Part shown: positions 1 to 4,139 of the stretch, piece by piece | How the letters are laid out: every line of letters starts with the position of its first letter | Position numbering within the stretch: position 1 is the first letter of the stretch | Source: Gammaproteobacteria bacterium | GTDB lineage: Bacteria > Pseudomonadota > Gammaproteobacteria > Eutrophobiales > Eutrophobiaceae | Length of the DNA stretch: 5,820 bases | Assembly (NCBI GenBank): GCA_003645215.1 | Contig: QNEM01000141.1 | Location: 1 to 5,820, forward strand | Direction of reading: 5' to 3' | Translations under genes and position numbers: made by a program | The notes under the pieces: model-generated | What the model was told of the DNA's origin: nothing | The model's input: the letters and a program-made list of their open reading frames with translations, nothing else | Database searches by the model: none

Positions 1-1158
1 AGGTATTATCATAAATTGCCCGACTACCTTGGTAGTGTGGATTCATTAAAGCTGGTTACGGATGAAACTGGCCGTCGACTCACGGAGATAGCTGGCGAAA
101 TGAAGGAAGTTGTCATCATCGGCGCCAATGATGTTGGTAATATGATCGTCCCCGGTCAGGAAGGTGTTTATCTAGTCGGCACAGGTAGTGTAGGTGTTGC
201 ACAGACATTTTTTGCGATTGGTGCTATCTATCTGGTAGTGATGTTATGTGCTGCATTTGGTTACCGTGTCCCACCTGAGGGCTGGACACCAGAAGGTTGG
301 GAAGCCCCTGAAGAAGGCGAACATCATGGCAAAATGATTACCCAACATCACGTGCATATTGATCAGGCACTTAAAACCAAACAGTTTTATCAGTTATGGG
401 TAATCCTCTGTTTCAATGTTACCGCCGGAATTGGCGTACTGGCCGTGGCCAAGACCATGATGACAGATATTTTTGGCAGGACCCTGCCTGATATGGTCGA
501 TCTAAAGTTTGCCGCAACCTACGTCCTGATGATCAGTGCTTTTAACATGGTGGGCCGCTTTTTCTGGGCCAGTGCCTCGGACTATCTTGGACGCAAAACG
601 ACCTATTACATATTCTTTGTCCTGGGAATTATGTTGTATTGCTCTATTCCATATACTGCGGCACAGGTTAGCGTGGATCCATCCGTCATCTGGCTGGTCT
701 ATTTTTATGCAGCTACGATGTTAATTTTCACCATGTACGGAGGTGGCTTTGCCACCATACCTGCCTATCTCGCGGATATATTTGGAACGAGATTTGTTGG
801 TGGCATCCACGGCAGATTGTTAACTGCATGGGCAAGTGCCGGAGTTTTTGGTCCTGTAGCCATTACATCCTTGCGTGAAATTTCAGTGAAAAATGCAATA
901 GATGATCTGGTTTCCAAAATTGATCCTTCTCAGTTTCAGGCCAAGTTTGGTGCCAGTGTCGAACAGCTACAAACTCTGATTGATGCGAAGACAGTGACCA
1001 TTGCAAAACTCATGGAAATTGTCCCTGCTGATACCATCGATCCAACACCGAGTTTATATAACACGACGATGTACCTGATGGCGGTAGTACTTTTTATCGC
1101 CTTGCTGGCCAATGCATTTATGCATCCGGTTGATGCAAAACATTATATGAAAACATGA
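1..1158 (+). CDS. OFA-family (oxalate/formate antiporter-like) MFS transporter, 5'-truncated by window edge
   Basis: The reading frame is open from base 1, so the true start lies upstream; the TTG at 16 is internal. About 385 C-terminal residues are visible. Numbering from the TTG at 16, there are hydrophobic helices at about 62-82, 124-145, 165-185, 195-215, 225-250, 265-285 and 350-368. An MFS cytoplasmic-loop signature of the G-R-x(6)-D-x-x-G-R-K type lies at about 180-194 (ends DYLGRK). The segment VYLVGTGSVGVAQTFFAIGAIY followed by YRVPPEGWTPEGW (83-95) is characteristic of OFA transporters, inner-membrane carriers of small carboxylates. Two hydrophilic insertions stand out: about 5-50 and 287-348. 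The protein ends PVDAKHYMKT, as many OFA proteins do. Substrate cannot be read from sequence; oxalate/formate exchange is only the family prototype. The small membrane gene 31 bases downstream is probably in the same operon. The family call is strong, the substrate unknown. Confidence 0.88.
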   Translation, partial: RYYHKLPDYLGSVDSLKLVTDETGRRLTEIAGEMKEVVIIGANDVGNMIVPGQEGVYLVGTGSVGVAQTFFAIGAIYLVVMLCAAFGYRVPPEGWTPEGWEAPEEGEHHGKMITQHHVHIDQALKTKQFYQLWVILCFNVTAGIGVLAVAKTMMTDIFGRTLPDMVDLKFAATYVLMISAFNMVGRFFWASASDYLGRKTTYYIFFVLGIMLYCSIPYTAAQVSVDPSVIWLVYFYAATMLIFTMYGGGFATIPAYLADIFGTRFVGGIHGRLLTAWASAGVFGPVAITSLREISVKNAIDDLVSKIDPSQFQAKFGASVEQLQTLIDAKTVTIAKLMEIVPADTIDPTPSLYNTTMYLMAVVLFIALLANAFMHPVDAKHYMKT

Positions 1159-1176
1159 TTACTGATTGCGATTATT

Positions 1177-1182
1177 GAGGAG
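1177..1182 (+). promoter_or_regulatory. Ribosome binding site GAGGAG setting a GTG start at 1190
   Basis: GAGGAG is a near-perfect Shine-Dalgarno match, seven bases before GTG at 1190-1192. The longer in-frame TTG start at 1166 would place this motif inside the coding region and has no comparable site of its own. This decides the start in favour of GTG. Confidence 0.75.
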
Positions 1183-1189
1183 CAAGATT

Positions 1190-1453
1190 GTGGATATACC
1201 TTTAACAAGTGCCACAGACGTATTTATCTTTATCATTTTCTGCTCTATCTATGTTTGCAGCATATTGTGGATCTTTGGCGATGTTGCAACCAGAGGGGCC
1301 GGGACCAAAGGAATGATATTTCCGTTATTGTTTGTTATTGCCGGAACACTGGCATTGATCAAGGGCGTTTACCTGGCACTGATCATCTGGCCTATCGGTT
1401 ATGTTGTTTGGTTTTTTATCAGACCCAAGGAAGAAATTGAGTTGACTGATTAG
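1190..1453 (+). CDS. Small hydrophobic membrane protein, putative partner of the OFA transporter
   Basis: This is an 87-residue protein read from GTG at 1190, chosen because of the GAGGAG site seven bases upstream; a TTG at 1166 would add eight residues. Three hydrophobic stretches are visible: about 11-30 (VFIFIIFCSIYVCSILWIFG), 41-57 and 60-77. A short loop with Arg35 and Lys40 follows the first, and the charged tail is RPKEEIELTD. It starts 31 bases after the transporter stop on the same strand, with no terminator between, so co-transcription is likely. I do not recognise a named family. OFA-type transporter genes are sometimes followed by a small membrane 'MFS small subunit' gene, but those I recall are shorter, so the functional link rests on position. 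It could equally be an unrelated inner-membrane protein. It is convergent with the CYTH gene, with 21 bases between stops. Confidence 0.7.
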   Translation: MDIPLTSATDVFIFIIFCSIYVCSILWIFGDVATRGAGTKGMIFPLLFVIAGTLALIKGVYLALIIWPIGYVVWFFIRPKEEIELTD

Positions 1454-1474
1454 AACGAGCTTATAGAAAAATTG

Positions 1475-1945
1475 TTAATTCCATGTTTTGTACGGATGTT
1501 TAACCAGACAAGCGTTGTAGTAGCGAGCATCATTTGAGACTTCTTCACCAATCCATGAGGGTTTTTCGAAGGCCTCATCAGCGGAAGACAGTTCTATTTC
1601 AGCAACAATGAGACCTTCGTTGTCACCAGAGAAAATATCAATCTCCCAGGTATGATCCATATGTTCCACAGTGAAGCGTATTTTTTCTATAACAGGTTTG
1701 ATGCATAGATCGTCTAGCATAAGACGGGCATCATCGACTGGAATGGAATATTCAAATTCAGTTCTAGTAATGCCCAGTGTTGCACTCTTGATATTGATGT
1801 TTGCCTTGTCATTCTGAATTCTGATTCTTGTGGAACTGAATTCGTTTGTAGCCAGGTAACCCTGAACAATATGAAGTTCTGATTTGGTGTATTCTTGCCA
1901 ATCCTGATTAAGGATTAAAAATTTACGTTCTATTTCTGTAGCCAT
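1475..1945 (-). CDS. CYTH-domain protein, probable inorganic triphosphatase (NeuTTM/YgiF-like)
   Basis: This 156-residue protein has the size of single-domain bacterial CYTH enzymes. The defining ExExK motif is at the N-terminus (E4-I-E6-R-K8 in MATEIERKFL). Other charged tunnel residues expected for the family are visible: R40 and R42 (TRIRI), K53, R61 with E63/E65 (RTEFEY), K88 and R90 (EKIRF), E101/D103 (WEIDIFSG), E116/E118 (VAEIEL), and the C-terminal GEEVSNDARYYNA block. This pattern closely resembles tripolyphosphatases such as NeuTTM of Nitrosomonas europaea, which hydrolyse the terminal phosphate of PPPi using Mg/Mn in the cytoplasm. Class IV adenylate cyclase and thiamine triphosphatase activities also occur in this superfamily; the short form with this C-terminus favours triphosphatase. 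No clear Shine-Dalgarno precedes the ATG at 1945, but the motif-bearing N-terminus fixes the start. It is divergent from the AmpG-like gene. Confidence 0.88.
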   Translation of the reverse strand: MATEIERKFLILNQDWQEYTKSELHIVQGYLATNEFSSTRIRIQNDKANINIKSATLGITRTEFEYSIPVDDARLMLDDLCIKPVIEKIRFTVEHMDHTWEIDIFSGDNEGLIVAEIELSSADEAFEKPSWIGEEVSNDARYYNACLVKHPYKTWN

Positions 1946-2009
1946 TGTTTGTATTTACCATTATGTTATAGAAGTCTATTGGATATATTCTGCATAAAAA
2001 ATTGAATTA
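1946..2009. promoter_or_regulatory. Divergent intergenic region, probable promoters for the CYTH and AmpG-like genes
   Basis: This 64-base AT-rich gap separates two divergently read genes, so both promoters should lie in or near it. On the plus strand TATATT at 1984-1989 is a possible -10 element, with only a weak -35 (TTATGT, 1961-1966) at 17-base spacing. On the minus strand TATAAC (complement of 1965-1970) matches a -10 at five of six bases but has no convincing -35. These hexamers are common in AT-rich DNA, so the individual elements are weak calls. Confidence 0.35.
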
Positions 2010-3374
2010 ATGATAATGAATACTGATGTAAATAATAATAAAGTTTTGCCAAGCAAGAGTTGGCGTGAGGCATTCTCTGTTTACCAAAAGCCCCGGGTCA
2101 TAGGCATGATTTTTCTCGGTTTTGCAGCCGGCCTGCCTTTTCTATTGGTATTCTCAACCTTGTCTGCATGGTTGAGAGACGAAGGTGTTGCAAGGACAAC
2201 GATTGGTTTTTTCAGCTGGGTGGGTATTACTTACTCTATCAAGGTATTTTGGGCACCAATCGTGGATCGCTTACCAATTCCCTGGTTAACAAGGAAATTG
2301 GGCAAGCGACGTTCGTGGATGCTCTGTGCACAAATTGTGATTGCTGCTGGTTTACTTGGAATGGCCAGCAGTGATCCTGAAACACAACTAACTCTCATCG
2401 CTATTTATGCAGTAATCGTTGCTTTCGGATCAGCTACGCAGGATATAACCATCGATGCCTATAGAATTGAAGCGGTAGATGATGAATATCAGGGTGCGAT
2501 GGCGGCAACTTATGTTTTCGGCTACCGTTTGGCATTACTGGTTGCCGGAGCAGGGGCTTTTTATATAGCAGAAGGACAGTCCTGGAGTTATGCATATATA
2601 GCTATGGCAACACTGATGCTGATAGGCATGGTGGCTACTCTGGTTATTTCTGAACCCATTCATCAGATTAACAAGATTGCGGAAAAAGTAGAACAGAAAC
2701 TAGAGTCAACTTTAGGACTGGGCAAAGACGGTAATTATGCCAAAAGGACGGGTCGTTGGTTTGTCGATGCAGTGGTCAGTCCTTTTGTAGAGTTTTTTGA
2801 ACGCAATGGTCGTATGGCAGTTGTCATTTTATTACTTATTGCTACGTACAAATTAAGTGATATTACGATGGGTGTCATGGCAAATCCGTTTTACCTGGAT
2901 CTTGGATTTAGTAAAACAGAAATCGCAAATGTAGCCAAGATATTCGGATTTTTTATGACCATATTTGGCGCTGCGCTTGGTGGTATTTTTGTGACCAGAT
3001 ATGGCGTTGAAAAGCCACTGATATTTGGTTCGGTCATGATAATAGTAACAAATTTATTGTTTGTTTGGCTGGCCAGGACTGAGCCAAATATTTCTACATT
3101 GGCTGTAGTTATTTCTGCTGATAATTTGAGTGGAGGGTTTGCCACTTCTGCTTTTATTGCCTATCTGTCTAGTATGACAAACAAGGCATATTCAGCGACT
3201 CAATACGCTCTATTCAGTTCGCTAATGACCCTGCCAGCAAAATTTATCGGTGGGTTTTCCGGCATCGTTGTTGATGCAGCTGGCTATGCATACTTTTTCC
3301 TGTATGCGGGATTGCTCGGTATCCCCGCCTTATTATTGATTATCTATATTCTTTATCATGATGATTCTTCATGA
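2010..3374 (+). CDS. ampG: AmpG-like MFS permease (probable anhydro-muropeptide transporter)
   Basis: This 454-residue polytopic inner-membrane protein has AmpG-family landmarks: GFAAGLPFLLVFSTLSAWLRDEG (37-59), KVFWAPIVDR (78-87), LGKRRSW (97-103), QDITIDAYRIE (144-154), NPFYLDLGF (292-300) and YSATQYALFSSLMTLPAK (394-411). A cytoplasmic loop at about 215-265 separates two bundles of hydrophobic helices. AmpG imports GlcNAc-1,6-anhydroMurNAc peptides released during wall turnover, for peptidoglycan recycling; in organisms with AmpC/AmpR it also carries the beta-lactamase induction signal. At 454 residues it is somewhat shorter than E. coli AmpG (491). Two ATGs are possible, 2010 and 2016; an in-frame TAA at 1995 bounds the frame, and neither ATG has a strong Shine-Dalgarno. 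No recycling enzyme or beta-lactamase gene lies beside it, so the substrate is inferred from family membership; other AmpG-related permeases (for example of siderophores) are the alternative. Confidence 0.85.
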   Translation: MIMNTDVNNNKVLPSKSWREAFSVYQKPRVIGMIFLGFAAGLPFLLVFSTLSAWLRDEGVARTTIGFFSWVGITYSIKVFWAPIVDRLPIPWLTRKLGKRRSWMLCAQIVIAAGLLGMASSDPETQLTLIAIYAVIVAFGSATQDITIDAYRIEAVDDEYQGAMAATYVFGYRLALLVAGAGAFYIAEGQSWSYAYIAMATLMLIGMVATLVISEPIHQINKIAEKVEQKLESTLGLGKDGNYAKRTGRWFVDAVVSPFVEFFERNGRMAVVILLLIATYKLSDITMGVMANPFYLDLGFSKTEIANVAKIFGFFMTIFGAALGGIFVTRYGVEKPLIFGSVMIIVTNLLFVWLARTEPNISTLAVVISADNLSGGFATSAFIAYLSSMTNKAYSATQYALFSSLMTLPAKFIGGFSGIVVDAAGYAYFFLYAGLLGIPALLLIIYILYHDDSS

Positions 3375-3386
3375 TTATAGATTTAA

Positions 3387-3417
3387 CTTACTCTCCTGTT
3401 TATTACAGGAGAGTAAG
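3387..3417. terminator. Perfect 12-bp hairpin between convergent genes, probable bidirectional terminator
   Basis: The left arm CTTACTCTCCTG (3387-3398) and right arm CAGGAGAGTAAG (3406-3417) are exact reverse complements around the 7-base loop TTTATTA. The hairpin begins 12 bases after the AmpG-like stop and lies 21 bases beyond the stop of the opposing His-rich gene, the usual place for a shared terminator. Neither side has a proper U-tract: the plus strand continues CTAGAAAG, and the minus strand continues TTAAATCTATAAT, only moderately T-rich. It may therefore act weakly, or protect 3' ends rather than end transcription. Confidence 0.65.
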
Positions 3418-3438
3418 CTAGAAAGTAAGCGATGGTTA

Positions 3439-3786
3439 TCAATGTCTCCTGTTGTGGGCCAGTTTACTTCTGCCATGCCCGCCGTGGTGACTATTATGCC
3501 CATAGCGATTGGAAGAGTGTCCGTATGAACTGTAATGATGCCGTGAGTTATGATGTCCATGACTACGGGCTCTATGATGTCCATGATGTGGTTTGTAGTG
3601 ATGACGGTAGGCTGGTCTATGATAACCATAAGATGCTGATGGATAGTAGCTGCTGTATCCAACCTGGTAGCCAGGTCCGTAAGCGCCGATCCGAATGTTA
3701 TAGCCACCGGCATGTGCACTTACTGATATCAAACTGAATGAGATGACAGCCAGCAGACTATATGTAATATTCTTGAAATATTTCAT
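3439..3786 (-). CDS. Secreted His/Tyr/Gly-rich small protein
   Basis: This 115-residue protein begins with a classical Sec signal peptide: MKYFKN, a hydrophobic core at about 9-23, and a likely cut after AHA at 24-26. The mature part is about 89 residues. Its first section (27-55) is Gly/Tyr/Ser-rich; from residue 56 to the C-terminus it carries 19 histidines, many as HH pairs (RHHYKPHHGHHRARSHGHH, 61-79), with Arg and Ser. There is no cysteine. This composition suggests periplasmic or extracellular binding of transition metals (Ni, Zn, Cu), but that is inference and I recognise no named family. The start is supported by CGGAGA six bases before the ATG and by the signal peptide. Two other frames are open across the same stretch but lack a signal peptide and are read as shadows. 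It is divergent from the SelW-like gene, with 50 bases between starts. Confidence 0.78.
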   Translation of the reverse strand: MKYFKNITYSLLAVISFSLISVSAHAGGYNIRIGAYGPGYQVGYSSYYPSASYGYHRPAYRHHYKPHHGHHRARSHGHHNSRHHYSSYGHSSNRYGHNSHHGGHGRSKLAHNRRH

Positions 3787-3792
3787 GGAGTA

Positions 3793-3798
3793 TCTCCG
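3793..3798 (-). promoter_or_regulatory. Ribosome binding site CGGAGA of the His-rich gene, within a small hairpin
   Basis: On the minus strand CGGAGA lies six bases before the ATG at 3786. The message reads GGAG-AUA-CUCC immediately before AUG (complement of 3787-3797), so the Shine-Dalgarno can pair with the CUCC touching the start codon. The site is a good match; the pairing is short (four base pairs). Confidence 0.6.
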
Positions 3799-3823
3799 TT
3801 TTGCGTGCTTATCTAGATTGACT

Positions 3824-3828
3824 GAGGA
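3824..3828 (+). promoter_or_regulatory. Ribosome binding site GAGGA of the SelW-like gene
   Basis: GAGGA (within TGAGGA) lies eight bases before the ATG at 3837, a normal spacing that supports this start. It sits at the junction of an imperfect tandem heptamer, GACTGAG/GACTGAA at 3820-3833. Confidence 0.65.
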
Positions 3829-3836
3829 CTGAACAG

Positions 3837-4124
3837 ATGGTTTCCGGGAAAAACTCCTGTAATGTAGAGATCGAATATTGTGCGCAATGTAGATTTATAT
3901 TGCGCGCCAGCTGGATGGCACAGGAAATACTGATGACTTTTGGTGAAAATATTACCAGCCTGTGCCTGAAACCCTCGTCAGGTGGTGTTTTTACAATACG
4001 TCTTGATGATGAAGTATTATTCTCAAAGAAGGAAAAAGGTCGATTCCCGGAGTCGAAAGAAATCAAACAGATGATACGTGATAGAGTTTTACCCGAGATG
4101 GATCTCGGGCATAGTGATGTCTAA
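3837..4124 (+). CDS. SelT/SelW/SelH (Rdx) family protein with CxxC motif
   Basis: This 95-residue cytoplasmic protein has the thioredoxin-like Rdx family pattern: a beta strand VEIEY (10-14), then C15-A-Q-C18 at the strand-helix turn, an Arg-rich first helix (RFILRASWMAQEIL), a central SSGGVFTIRLDDEVLFSKKEKGRFPESKEIKQMIRD (48-82) with the conserved GG-V-F and GRFPE elements, and a DLGHSD tail. The family includes selenoprotein W, where the second cysteine of CxxC is selenocysteine in some forms; here both positions are Cys codons, so no selenocysteine machinery is needed. SelW-like proteins are thought to be thiol redox proteins, but the bacterial substrate is unknown. The ATG at 3837 is preceded by GAGGA with good spacing. 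It is convergent with the PP2C-FGE gene (15 bases between stops) and divergent from the His-rich secreted gene. Confidence 0.9.
   Translation: MVSGKNSCNVEIEYCAQCRFILRASWMAQEILMTFGENITSLCLKPSSGGVFTIRLDDEVLFSKKEKGRFPESKEIKQMIRDRVLPEMDLGHSDV
4092..4109. repeat. Perfect 8-bp inverted repeat at the 3' end of the SelW-like gene
   Basis: CCCGAGAT (4092-4099), GG, ATCTCGGG (4102-4109) are exact reverse complements. They lie inside the codons for PEMDLG and end 13 bases before the SelW-like stop. No T-tract follows on either strand, so terminator function is uncertain, though it is the strongest hairpin close to this convergent gene junction. Confidence 0.4.
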
Positions 4125-4139
4125 CTGCTGATATCTGAC

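Noticed and set aside
1166..1189. TTG start at 1166 for the small membrane protein
   Set aside because: It would bury the GAGGAG ribosome binding site in the coding region and has no upstream site of its own; GTG at 1190 is better placed.
3375..3719. Second minus-strand open frame of 114 codons overlapping the His-rich gene
   Set aside because: It lacks a signal peptide or recognisable domain, has no good ribosome binding site, and runs through the 12-bp hairpin to the very edge of the AmpG-like stop. It is best explained as a shifted-frame shadow of the repetitive CAT/CAC-rich gene.
3432..3737. Plus-strand open frame of 101 codons opposite the His-rich gene
   Set aside because: It is antisense to a gene with a clear signal peptide and ribosome binding site, and its odd Cys/Asp/Val composition is what reverse reading of His/Gly/Tyr codons would give.
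3787..3797. GGAGTATCTCC palindrome as a regulator operator
   Set aside because: It is only 4 + 4 bases, and one arm is the ribosome binding site itself, so an operator cannot be supported from sequence alone.
3809..4066. Minus-strand open frame of 85 codons opposite the SelW-like gene
   Set aside because: The plus-strand frame has an unmistakable Rdx-family pattern and a ribosome binding site, so the antisense frame is a shadow.
4092..4109. 8-bp inverted repeat as an intrinsic terminator
   Set aside because: It lies inside the SelW-like coding region and no T-tract follows on either strand, so it is recorded only as an inverted repeat.
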